Shown here piece by piece: positions 1 to 6,573 of a stretch of 7,262 nt of DNA (position 1 is the first letter of the stretch; each line of letters begins with the position of its first letter). Source of the DNA: Zeimonas sp036675585 (GTDB taxonomy: Bacteria; Pseudomonadota; Gammaproteobacteria; Burkholderiales; Burkholderiaceae_E). The DNA lies in NCBI GenBank assembly GCA_036675585.1, contig JAKFES010000208.1, positions 1-7,262 on the forward strand. Reading direction: 5' to 3'. The position numbers were made by a program, and so were the translations under genes. Under the pieces are notes generated by a model. That model was given only the letters and a program-made list of their open reading frames with translations, searched no databases and was not told the origin of the DNA.

Positions 1-905
1 AGCGCCTTCGCCGCGTCGACGAACTTCGGCACGAAGCGGTCGAGCGCGCCGCGCTCGACGAGCACGCGCTGCGCGGAGATGCACTGCTGGCCGCTCGCCT
101 CGAAAGCGGCGACGGCGATGCGACGCGCCGCGTCGTCGAGGTCGGCATCGGCCAGGACGACGTTCGCCGCGTTCGAGCCCAGTTCGGCGACGAACTTCCT
201 GGCGCCGGCGGCACGGGCGAGCGCGTCGCCACCGCCGGTGCTGCCGGTGAAGCTCACCGCGCGCACGTCGGGATGCGAAACCAGCGCCAGCGCCGTTGCG
301 CGGTCGCCGGTGACCACCTCGAACAGCCCTCGTGGCCATCCGGCGTCGAGGCAGGCGCGCGCCACGCGCTGTGCGGTGCGCGTCGCCGCCGGCGCCGGCT
401 TGACGACGATCGCGTTGCCGGCGGCGATCGCCGGCGCTACCTTCTGCACGAGCAGGTTGACCGGCGCGTTGAACGGCGTGATGCCGGCGACGACGCCGTA
501 CGGGACGCGCCGCGCGAAGCCGAGGCATCCGGCACCGGCGGCGGCGGCGTCCAGCGGAAGCACTTCACCGCCCATCTGCGAAATCGCCGCGGCGCAAGCC
601 TCGATGAAATCGGCGCCGCGCCGGGCTTCGCCGCGCGCGATGCGAATCGGCTTGCCGACGTCCTGCCGGATGAGCTGGGCGATTTCCTCGTGCGCTTCGC
701 CGAGCGCAGCGGCCGCGGCCTTCAGCCAGCCGATGCGCTGGTGGAGGGTCGACTTGCGATGGCGCTCGAAGGCCGCGCGCGCGGCCGCGACCGCGCGCTC
801 GACACCGGCCTCGCCTTCCTCGGCGATGCGCAGGATCGGCGTTCCGTCCTGCGGGTCGACGAGATCGAGCGGCGCGATCACCGGATTCGGGGGCGCTTGC
901 GTCAT
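1..905 (-). CDS. Aldehyde dehydrogenase family protein, C-terminus cut by window edge
   Basis: NAD(P)-dependent oxidation of an aldehyde to a carboxylate, probably in the cytoplasm. The frame stays open from an ATG at 905-903 to the left edge, giving 301 codons of a family usually about 470-500 residues. Family landmarks are clear. The motif ITPFN carries the oxyanion Asn146. Lys169 of the VVKPAP cofactor motif follows 23 residues later. FTGSTGGG (219-226) is the nucleotide-binding turn, ELGSN holds the general base Glu241, and SGQQCIS holds the catalytic Cys275, at the usual 34-residue spacing. ELGSN plus QQCISAQR resembles the lactaldehyde / phosphorylated-aldehyde dehydrogenase branch more than betaine aldehyde dehydrogenases. 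The start lies 4 bases after the upstream dioxygenase stop and shows no good ribosome-binding site, so it is probably translated by coupling. Inferred role: oxidation of the semialdehyde released by ring cleavage, as HpaE does after the class III dioxygenase HpaD. The substrate is unknown. Confidence 0.93.
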   Translation of the reverse strand, partial: MTQAPPNPVIAPLDLVDPQDGTPILRIAEEGEAGVERAVAAARAAFERHRKSTLHQRIGWLKAAAAALGEAHEEIAQLIRQDVGKPIRIARGEARRGADFIEACAAAISQMGGEVLPLDAAAAGAGCLGFARRVPYGVVAGITPFNAPVNLLVQKVAPAIAAGNAIVVKPAPAATRTAQRVARACLDAGWPRGLFEVVTGDRATALALVSHPDVRAVSFTGSTGGGDALARAAGARKFVAELGSNAANVVLADADLDDAARRIAVAAFEASGQQCISAQRVLVERGALDRFVPKFVDAAKA

Positions 906-909
906 CGGA

Positions 910-1971
910 TCAGCGGCGCGGGTCGCGCTCGCGCTGCACCTTCATCTGCGCGAGGAAGGGAACGAGCGGATGCGCACCGAGCGCGACGAAGGCCGCGCTG
1001 TCGAGTGCGACGAGCGCGGCGCGCTGGTCGGCGGGCAGATCGAATCGATCGGCGTAGCGCTGCGGGTCGGCGATGAACTCGGCGCGCGCCGCCGTGTCCT
1101 GCGCGAGGCGGTGCAGCGCGCTGGTCAGCTGCACCAGCTCGGGGCGGATCGTCGGATAGTGCGGATCGCGCACCGGCTCGCCGGCACCGATCCAGCCGAG
1201 CGACGCGTAGTTGTGATGCCAGCTCGGCTCCATCGAGACGACGTCGGGCTTGCGCTCGCCGAGCGCACCGGCGGCGCACGCCCAGCAGCGCAGCTCGATG
1301 TTGCCCTTGTCGTCGAGCTCGGCCTCGTCGTAGCCGATCAGCGACTTCAGGTTCCCGGTGGACATGCGCGCGAGCGCGGCCTCGTCCCACTCGAGTTCCG
1401 GGTTCGAATACCGGTCGGTGCCGGGGAAATGCGACATGCCGCCGCTGGCAAGCACGGCGGTGCGCAGCCCGAGGTTCGTCACCGCGCGCGCGATCGCCTG
1501 ACCGAAGGCATAGCAGCGCTGCATCGTCGGCTGCGGCGGCAGGTACGCGTTGACGAAGATCGGCAGCACCGGGGCGGTGTGCCCGAGATGCGTGAGCGGA
1601 ATGCCCATCGCGTAGTCGACGCGCGCGGTGCTGGTGAACGCCGGGTCGAACCCTTCGCGGTAGAGCTGGCGCACCAGATCGAAGCCCACCGCGCTCGGAA
1701 TCTCCCAGTGGAACTTGCGCCCGGCGAACTCGCCGTCGGCCGAACCGCCGACGTGGATCGTGAACGGCGGTGCGACGTGGTGGAAGAACTGCTCGGCGTG
1801 GTCGTTCGAGAACAGGATCCACAGATCGGGCTTCAACGCGCGCAGGCCTTCTCCGATGCGCGCCGCCGCCTCGCGCACGCGCTCGACGGTGGCGCGGTCT
1901 TCGGTATCGGGCAGCGTGAAGAATTGCGGCGCATGCGGCAGCATCGCGCCGCCGACGATCGTCGAGTTCAT
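910..1971 (-). CDS. Class III extradiol ring-cleavage dioxygenase, LigB-LigA fusion
   Basis: Predicted non-heme Fe(II) dioxygenase that opens a dihydroxylated aromatic ring beside the diol. The protein has 353 residues. The N-terminal LigB-like domain (about 4-265) begins GGAMLPHAPQ. Likely iron ligands are His13, His58 (in FSNDHAEQFF) and Glu226 (in GNIELRCWA), matching the H12/H61/E242 pattern of protocatechuate 4,5-dioxygenase LigB. His181 in SGGMSHFPG fits the catalytic base. The C-terminal part (about 276-347) looks like the small LigA subunit: a helical stretch, then a DP-x-R-Y pattern, Asp324 and LGAHPLVPF. The same order is known in gallate dioxygenases (about 420 residues), which are longer. 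The ATG at 1971 is chosen because the LigB fold starts right there, it overlaps the upstream stop as ATGA, and CGGAGA lies about 8 bases upstream. Longer upstream extension in this frame only reads through the ferredoxin gene. Substrate not assignable; protocatechuate, gallate and hydroxypyridine diols are all possible. Confidence 0.93.
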   Translation of the reverse strand: MNSTIVGGAMLPHAPQFFTLPDTEDRATVERVREAAARIGEGLRALKPDLWILFSNDHAEQFFHHVAPPFTIHVGGSADGEFAGRKFHWEIPSAVGFDLVRQLYREGFDPAFTSTARVDYAMGIPLTHLGHTAPVLPIFVNAYLPPQPTMQRCYAFGQAIARAVTNLGLRTAVLASGGMSHFPGTDRYSNPELEWDEAALARMSTGNLKSLIGYDEAELDDKGNIELRCWACAAGALGERKPDVVSMEPSWHHNYASLGWIGAGEPVRDPHYPTIRPELVQLTSALHRLAQDTAARAEFIADPQRYADRFDLPADQRAALVALDSAAFVALGAHPLVPFLAQMKVQRERDPRR

Positions 1972-2480
1972 CGTGCGGTCTCCGCGACGGGGGAAAGGCC
2001 GGCGGCTTTCGCCTGCGCGGACGCGGCGAGGATCGAGCGCACGATCCCCTGGTACCCGGTGCAGCGGCACAGGTTGCCGCCCATCGCCTCTCGAACGCTG
2101 CGCTCGTCGTGCGCGACGTCGCGACGCAGCAGGTCCCAGGCGCTGATCAGCATTCCCGGCGTGCAGAACCCGCATTGCAGGCCGTGGTTCTGATGGAATG
2201 CCTCCTTCAGGATCTCCATCAGCGGATCGCCCTGCAGGCCCTCGAGCGTGCGTACGTCGCCGCCGTCGAGCGACGCGGAGAGCGCGATGCACGCGCGCGC
2301 CGGCTGGCCGTCGACGAGCACCGTGCACGCACCGCACACGCCGTGCTCGCAGCCCAGATGCGTCGCCGTCAGGTGCAACTCGTCGCGCAGCAGGTCGCCG
2401 AGATGCGTGCGCGGCTCGATCTCGGCCGAGACGCGCTCGCCGTTGACCGTCAGTTCGATCCTCGTCTTCGTCGTGCTCAT
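1968..2480 (-). CDS. Molybdenum hydroxylase small subunit, two 2Fe-2S clusters
   Basis: Electron-transfer subunit of a three-subunit xanthine-dehydrogenase-family hydroxylase, passing electrons from the molybdenum site to FAD. The protein has 170 residues, typical for CoxS/QorS/NdhS-type subunits. The N-terminal plant-ferredoxin-like domain has Cys44, Cys49, Cys52 and Cys64 (motif GCEHGVCGAC then AC). The C-terminal four-helix domain has Cys103, Cys106, Cys138 and Cys140 (motifs CGFCTPGM and NLCRCTGY). All eight cluster ligands are present. The ATG at 2480 overlaps the medium-subunit stop as ATGA and has AAGGAA a few bases upstream. It ends in another ATGA overlap with the ring-cleavage dioxygenase, which ties that enzyme to the hydroxylase. 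No signal peptide is seen, so the enzyme is cytoplasmic and any electron acceptor is unknown. Confidence 0.97.
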   Translation of the reverse strand: MSTTKTRIELTVNGERVSAEIEPRTHLGDLLRDELHLTATHLGCEHGVCGACTVLVDGQPARACIALSASLDGGDVRTLEGLQGDPLMEILKEAFHQNHGLQCGFCTPGMLISAWDLLRRDVAHDERSVREAMGGNLCRCTGYQGIVRSILAASAQAKAAGLSPVAETAR

Positions 2481-3313
2481 CGGGGTTCCTTCGTCGCGTC
2501 GGCGATCGCGCGCAGGGCGGTCGTCACGTGCATGTGCAGGCGCGCGCGAGTGAAATCGCGTTCGGCGCCGAGCAGCTCTTTCTCGACGGTCCGCGCCAGT
2601 GCGTCGGCGCCGACGTCCGCGCGCACCGCGCTCGCCGTTTCGTGCAGCACGATCGGCGCACCGTCGACGGCGCCGACGACGATGCGCGCGGCATCGCGGC
2701 TGCGGTCGACCAGCGCGATCGCCATCGACTCGGCGTATTCGCCGACCTTCGTCGTTACCTTGTTCCAGCCCCAGCGCTCCGACGGCGGGCGTCGCGCGAA
2801 CTCGACGGCGACGACGAGCTCGCCCTCCTGCAGCGCGGTGTAGTACGGCCCGAGCATGAATTCGTCCATCGGCACCGTGCGGCGCCCATCGGGTCCCGCC
2901 ACGTGCAGCACGGCTTCGAGCGCGCTGGCGGCGAGCACCCAGTCGGCGGCGGCATCGGCCAGCGCGAGCGCACCGCCGATCGTTCCGCGCGTGCGCACCG
3001 CGCGGAACGCGAAGCGCGCGGCCACATGCGCCATCAGTCCGTTGGACGCATCGGGAACGAGTCGGTCCTCGAACTGGGCGTGCCGCGTCGCGGCGCCGAA
3101 GCGCACGCGGTCGCCGTCGTCGCGAACCTCGCGCAGCTCGGCGATGCGGCCCAGGTCGACGATCCGGTCGACCGGCGCGAGCCGCAGGTTGAGCATCGGC
3201 ACGAGCGACTGTCCGCCGGCCATCGGACGCGCGCCGGCCGGGTCGGCGGCCAGCAGCGCGATCGCCTCGTCGAGCGTCGCGGGGCGCGAATACGCGAATG
3301 CAGCCGGTTTCAT
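2477..3313 (-). CDS. Molybdenum hydroxylase medium subunit, FAD-binding
   Basis: FAD subunit (CoxM/QorM type) of the same hydroxylase, the exit point for electrons. The protein has 278 residues, a normal length. The N-terminal FAD-binding part shows the diphosphate-binding motif AGGQSLVPMLNLRLA (32-46). A second flavin motif, RTRGTIGG, covers 107-114. The region that follows reads ALALADAAAD, where many relatives have Asn directly after TIGG and Pro in ADPAAD. Ser or Ala at the first position is common in this family, so I do not read it as loss of flavin. The C-terminal CO-dehydrogenase flavoprotein domain covers about 175-275. ATG at 3313 overlaps the large-subunit stop as ATGA and is preceded by GGGGTGAG as ribosome-binding site. 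The protein ends in an ATGA overlap with the small subunit. Confidence 0.96.
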   Translation of the reverse strand: MKPAAFAYSRPATLDEAIALLAADPAGARPMAGGQSLVPMLNLRLAPVDRIVDLGRIAELREVRDDGDRVRFGAATRHAQFEDRLVPDASNGLMAHVAARFAFRAVRTRGTIGGALALADAAADWVLAASALEAVLHVAGPDGRRTVPMDEFMLGPYYTALQEGELVVAVEFARRPPSERWGWNKVTTKVGEYAESMAIALVDRSRDAARIVVGAVDGAPIVLHETASAVRADVGADALARTVEKELLGAERDFTRARLHMHVTTALRAIADATKEPR

Positions 3314-5682
3314 CGCTCACCCCGCGCGGACAGGATCGATTCGAGCACGCGTTCGGGCGTCAGCGGCGTGCGCGCGACTTCGGCACCGAGCGCGCGCAGC
3401 GCGTCGTTGACCGCGTTGACGACCGCCGCGGGCGGTGCGATCGCGCCGCCTTCGCCCATGCCCTTGATGCCGAAGCGCGTGTGCGGCGAGGGCGTCTCCA
3501 TGTGCAGCACGCGCACGTCGGGGATCTCGCAGGCGCCGGGCACGAGGTAATCGAGGAAGGTCGATGCGAGGGGCTGTCCGTTCTCGTCGTAGGGAATCTC
3601 CTCGTACAGCGCGGTGCCCAGGCCCTGTGCGACGCCGCCGACGACCTGCGCCTCGACGAGCATCGGGTTGACCATCGTTCCGCAGTCGTGGCAGACGACG
3701 TAGTCGAGCACCTCGACGACGCCGGTACCCGGATCGACGGCGACGATGCAGGCGTGCGTCGCATAGGAGAAGGCGCCGGTGCTGCGGCCCGGCTCGTAGA
3801 CCGCGACGCATTCGAGCGCCGGCTCCTCGCCGGGCGGCAGCCGCTCGGGATGCAGGTACGCGGCACTGCAGATTTCGGCGAAGGGCAGCGTGCGCTCGCG
3901 CCACGAGGCGGCGCCGTCGGCCAGGCGCACGTCGTCGGGCGAAGGCGCCTCGAGCATGTGCGCGGCGATGCGGCGGATCTTCTGCGCCATCTGCGCGCAC
4001 GCGCGCGAGACGGCGCCGCCGGCCATCGTCATGCTGCGCGACGCGAAGGTGCCCATGCCGTACGGCGAGACCGAACTGTCTCCGTGGCGCACGACGACGT
4101 CGGACACGGCGATGCCGAGCTCTTCGTGCGCGACTTGCGCGAGCGTCGTCTCGAGGCCCTGGCCGTGGTTCTGGATGCCGACGAAGAGCACGAGCTTTCC
4201 GTCGGGCGTGAAGCGGGCGAGCGCCGGCTCGAAGCCGAAGACCACCGGCAGTCCGCGTGCGACCCATTCGGCCGTGCCGTGCGCCGACTGCTCGGTGTAG
4301 CTCGCGACGCCGTAGCCGACGAGGCGCCCGTCCGGCTCGCCGGCAGCCTGGCGCGCGCGCACGGCCGGCGGATCGATCGCCGCGACGGCGCGCCGCGCGC
4401 ACTCGGGATAGTCGCCGCTGTCGTAGAGCTTGCCGGTGGCCGAGCGATACGGCATCGCCGACGGCGGCACCATGTTCTCGATGCGCACGTCCTCCGGCGC
4501 ACGGCCGACCGCGCGCGCGACGGCGTCGATCAGCGTTTCGATCGCGAAGCACGCGCCGGTGCGCCCGACGCCGCGGTACGGACCGAGCGGCGACTTGTTC
4601 GTGCAGACGGAGACCGCGCGGCCGTGATAGACCGGGATGTCGTACGGGCCGGTCATGATGCCCGCCGACATCCCGGCTTCCATCGAAGCCGTCCACGGCC
4701 ACACCGAATACGCGCCGGCGTCCACCGTGACCTCGGCCTCGACGCCGAGCAGCCTTCCCCTCTCGTCGGCGTACGCGGCGAGCTGGTACCGGTGCTCGCG
4801 GGCGTGCGGCGAGGCGACCAGGTGTTCGCGCCGATCCTCGACCCAGCGCAGCGGTCGCCCGAGCTTCAGCGCGAGCGCGGCCACCGCGAGCTCCTCGGGC
4901 TGGAAGTTGTTCTTCACGCCGAAACCACCGCCGACGTCGGGGGCGACGACGCGCAGCGTGCTCTCGGCGATGCCGAGCGATTGCGCAAGGATCGTGCGGA
5001 TGACGTGCGGGAACTGGGTCGAGCTGTAGACGACGAGTTCGCCCAGGCGACGGTCGTAATGAGCCGCCACACCGCGCGCCTCGAGCGAAACCGCCGCCTG
5101 GCGCCCCATGCGCAGCTGCTTCTCGACGCGCACCGCGGCGCTCGCCTTGACCGCGTCGAGGTCGCCGGCGCGGATCTCGGTGGTGACGAAGCAGTTGCCG
5201 GTCCAGCCGTCATGGATCGTCGGGGCGCCGGGGGCGAGCGCCACGTCGATGTCCCACAGCGCAGGCAACTCCTCGACGTCGAGTTCGCAGGCCTGCGCGA
5301 TGTCCTCGGCCTGTGCGCGGGTCGGCGCGATGCACATCGCCACGGGCTCGCCGACGAAGCGGATGACACCGCGTGCGAGCGGCGGATATTCGGAGTGCTG
5401 GAAGCCGGGCGCCTTGCCGTCGGCGACGATCGGCGCGACGAACGGCAGGTCGTCCACGGTGAACACCCGGTCGCGCAACGCCTCCGGAACGCGAACGCCC
5501 TGGAGCACCGCGTGCGCCACGGGGCTGCGCAGGAACGCGATCTCCCACGTGCCGGGAATGCGCAGATCGGCCAGGTACTCGCCCTTGCCCTCGAGGAAAC
5601 GACGATCCTCGACCCGCCGAACCGGCGCGCCGACGCCCTGGCCGGCGCGCGCTGCGATGGCGGCGACGTTTTGGTGCTCCAT
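3310..5682 (-). CDS. Molybdenum hydroxylase large subunit, molybdopterin-binding
   Basis: Catalytic subunit of a xanthine-dehydrogenase-family enzyme that hydroxylates its substrate using water at a molybdopterin centre. The protein has 790 residues, in the normal 750-820 range. The N-terminal hammerhead domain covers about 24-135 (RRVEDRRFLEGKGEY onward). The molybdopterin-binding region has DVGGGFGVK (249-257), GPYRGVGR (367-374), QNHGQG (504-509), CHDCG near 664, a glycine-rich stretch near 680-695 and GMGEGGAI. Glu744 in the last motif matches the catalytic glutamate of xanthine oxidase. The loop at 367-374 has Gly where CO dehydrogenase (form I CoxL) has the copper-binding Cys of AYRCSFR, so this is not a classical CO dehydrogenase. 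ATG at 5682 has GGGAGGAG about 5 bases upstream. It is the first gene of the operon, and regulation is expected from the adjacent inverted repeat. Related enzymes act on nicotinate, quinoline, picolinate or 4-hydroxybenzoyl-CoA. The actual substrate cannot be told. Confidence 0.97.
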   Translation of the reverse strand: MEHQNVAAIAARAGQGVGAPVRRVEDRRFLEGKGEYLADLRIPGTWEIAFLRSPVAHAVLQGVRVPEALRDRVFTVDDLPFVAPIVADGKAPGFQHSEYPPLARGVIRFVGEPVAMCIAPTRAQAEDIAQACELDVEELPALWDIDVALAPGAPTIHDGWTGNCFVTTEIRAGDLDAVKASAAVRVEKQLRMGRQAAVSLEARGVAAHYDRRLGELVVYSSTQFPHVIRTILAQSLGIAESTLRVVAPDVGGGFGVKNNFQPEELAVAALALKLGRPLRWVEDRREHLVASPHAREHRYQLAAYADERGRLLGVEAEVTVDAGAYSVWPWTASMEAGMSAGIMTGPYDIPVYHGRAVSVCTNKSPLGPYRGVGRTGACFAIETLIDAVARAVGRAPEDVRIENMVPPSAMPYRSATGKLYDSGDYPECARRAVAAIDPPAVRARQAAGEPDGRLVGYGVASYTEQSAHGTAEWVARGLPVVFGFEPALARFTPDGKLVLFVGIQNHGQGLETTLAQVAHEELGIAVSDVVVRHGDSSVSPYGMGTFASRSMTMAGGAVSRACAQMAQKIRRIAAHMLEAPSPDDVRLADGAASWRERTLPFAEICSAAYLHPERLPPGEEPALECVAVYEPGRSTGAFSYATHACIVAVDPGTGVVEVLDYVVCHDCGTMVNPMLVEAQVVGGVAQGLGTALYEEIPYDENGQPLASTFLDYLVPGACEIPDVRVLHMETPSPHTRFGIKGMGEGGAIAPPAAVVNAVNDALRALGAEVARTPLTPERVLESILSARGER

Positions 5683-5695
5683 CGACTCCTCCCGC
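5683..5695 (-). promoter_or_regulatory. Ribosome-binding site of the operon's first gene
   Basis: Read on the minus strand, GGGAGGAG lies about 5 bases upstream of the large-subunit ATG. It is the strongest Shine-Dalgarno match in the window and fixes that start codon. Confidence 0.75.
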
Positions 5696-5704
5696 TTCCG
5701 AATA

Positions 5705-5721
5705 TCGTATATCGTATACGA
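5705..5721. promoter_or_regulatory. Probable GntR/FCD operator, 17-bp inverted repeat
   Basis: TCGTATATCGTATACGA consists of two perfect 7-base inverted arms (TCGTATA and TATACGA) around a central TCG. The right part, TCGTATACGA (5712-5721), is itself a perfect 10-base palindrome fitting the T-N-G-T-N-N-A-C-N-A pattern typical of FadR-like GntR sites. The heptamer ATATCGT is also repeated directly at 5702-5708 and 5709-5715. This AT-rich island stands out in very GC-rich surroundings. It sits between the divergent GntR gene and the operon, 23-39 bases upstream of the large-subunit ATG. Binding by the adjacent regulator is inferred from position and pattern only. Confidence 0.7.
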
Positions 5722-5740
5722 CAGAGTTGCCCCGGGTCAA
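5711..5740 (-). promoter_or_regulatory. Predicted sigma70-type promoter of the hydroxylase operon
   Basis: On the minus strand, TTGACC (5740-5735, five of six to the -35 consensus) is followed after 18 bases by TACGAT (5716-5711, four of six to the -10 consensus). An alternative -10, TATACG (5718-5713), gives a 16-base spacer. Either would start transcription near 5700-5705, leaving a leader of about 20-25 bases. The -10 element lies inside the inverted repeat, so a bound regulator would block polymerase. Confidence 0.5.
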
Positions 5741-5799
5741 CGACGGAACGCTCTCGGGGAAACGCCGGCCCTCCTGCGGCATCATTCGCCGGGCGCCCA

Positions 5800-5820
5800 G
5801 GAAGCGAGGAAGCGAGGAAA
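5800..5820 (+). promoter_or_regulatory. Duplicated purine-rich ribosome-binding region of the GntR gene
   Basis: The octamer GAAGCGAG occurs twice in tandem (5801-5808 and 5809-5816) and is followed by GAAA, which yields two GAGGAA-like Shine-Dalgarno matches. The one at 5814-5819 lies 9 bases from the ATG at 5829 and supports that start. Confidence 0.55.
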
Positions 5821-5828
5821 GACCGGAA

Positions 5829-6503
5829 ATGAGCCACGAACCGCCGCGACGTACACCGCTGGTCGCGCGCGAACCGATGCACGAGCAGATCCTGCCGCAC
5901 ATCCGGCGCGACATCATCGAGGGGCGCTGGGCACCCGGGGAGCGGCTCGCCGAACCTCTGCTGTGCGCGGAGTTCGGCATCTCGCGCACGCCGCTGCGCG
6001 ATGCGTTGAAGCTGCTCGAGGCCGAGGGGCTCGTCGAACTGGTGCCGCACGTCGGGGCGGTCGTCACCGACCCGAGCCCGCCGGACGTCGCCGAAAAGAT
6101 GGCGGTGCTGGCGGCCCTCGAGCAGATGGCGGCGGCGGTGGTGGCGCGCACGCGGCCGCCCGAAGTGCTGCGCGCGATCGTGCGCCTTCACCGCGAGATG
6201 AACGAGGCCGCGCAGGCCGACGATGCGGCGGCCTATTACCGTCTCAACGACGATTTCCACCGCGCGATCGTGCTCGGCGCGGGCAACGCGACCCTGGCCG
6301 ACATGCACGAGCACATCATGTGGCACGTGCATCGCGCCCGCCATCGCGCGAACCAGTACGAAGGCATCGACAAGGGCGCGGCCATCCACCACGAGCGCAT
6401 CGTGCGCGAGATCGTCGCCGGCAACGCGGCGGCAGCCTCGCAGGCGATGATCGACCACCTCGACGACGTGAGCACGACCATCGTCGGACACATCGTCGAC
6501 TGA
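5829..6503 (+). CDS. GntR-family transcriptional regulator, FCD (FadR-like) subfamily
   Basis: Likely autoregulated repressor of the divergent hydroxylase operon. The protein has 224 residues, typical of the subfamily. The N-terminal winged helix-turn-helix covers about 16-80. It contains the turn EGRWAPGERL, the recognition-helix region FGISRTPLRDALKLLEAEGL (49-68) and the wing PHVGAVV. The all-helical FCD domain covers about 86-220. Its expected metal site is present: Asn140 and His144 in LNDDFH, His188 in IHHERI and His210 in MIDHL. FCD regulators usually bind small carboxylic acids at or near this metal, which suits a catabolic intermediate as inducer. ATG at 5829 is preferred over an in-frame TTG at 5727. 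The 34 extra residues are low-complexity and basic, lie on the control region and have no family match, whereas GAGGAA precedes 5829. It converges on putA across an 83-base gap. Confidence 0.95.
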   Translation: MSHEPPRRTPLVAREPMHEQILPHIRRDIIEGRWAPGERLAEPLLCAEFGISRTPLRDALKLLEAEGLVELVPHVGAVVTDPSPPDVAEKMAVLAALEQMAAAVVARTRPPEVLRAIVRLHREMNEAAQADDAAAYYRLNDDFHRAIVLGAGNATLADMHEHIMWHVHRARHRANQYEGIDKGAAIHHERIVREIVAGNAAAASQAMIDHLDDVSTTIVGHIVD

Positions 6504-6531
6504 CCCGGCGGGGGAACGCCTGCGAATCTGC

Positions 6532-6573
6532 GCGGCGGTCGCACCGCCGCTCGATGCGGGCGGCCTGCCGCCC
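6532..6573. terminator. Two GC-rich hairpins between convergent genes
   Basis: GCGGCGGT and ACCGCCGC (6532-6550) form a perfect 8-bp stem with a 3-base loop. GGGCGGC and GCCGCCC (6558-6573) form a perfect 7-bp match with a 2-base loop, or 6 bp with a 4-base loop. They sit in the gap between the ends of the GntR gene and putA. No T-run follows on either strand, so a classical intrinsic terminator is not proven. Placement between convergent stops favours a transcription-end role in both directions. Confidence 0.4.

Noticed and set aside
79..2193. A 704-codon plus-strand open frame opposite the aldehyde dehydrogenase, dioxygenase and ferredoxin subunit
   Set aside because: It spans three well-supported minus-strand genes, has low-complexity composition and no recognisable motif.
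1972..2337. N-terminal extension of the dioxygenase up to 2337
   Set aside because: The extension is an out-of-frame reading of the 2Fe-2S subunit gene. The LigB fold begins at the ATG at 1971, which has a ribosome-binding site and an ATGA overlap.
2584..2590. Possible loss of FAD binding in the medium subunit because Asn after TIGG is missing (motif lies near 2970-2985)
   Set aside because: Ala or Ser at this position is common in related FAD subunits, and both flavin motifs are otherwise intact.
3310..5682. Annotation as aerobic carbon-monoxide dehydrogenase CoxL/M/S
   Set aside because: The copper-binding cysteine loop is missing and the neighbours are ring-cleavage enzymes rather than Cox maturation genes.
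5727..5828. TTG start adding 34 residues to the GntR regulator
   Set aside because: The extension overlies the control region, has no family counterpart and no good ribosome-binding site. The ATG at 5829 has GAGGAA upstream and gives a typical length.
3298..5832. An 844-codon plus-strand open frame opposite the large subunit
   Set aside because: It is wholly antisense to a gene with complete family motifs, is rich in Arg/Ala/Asp/His as expected for an antisense reading of GC-rich codons, and shows no domain. It is a compositional shadow.
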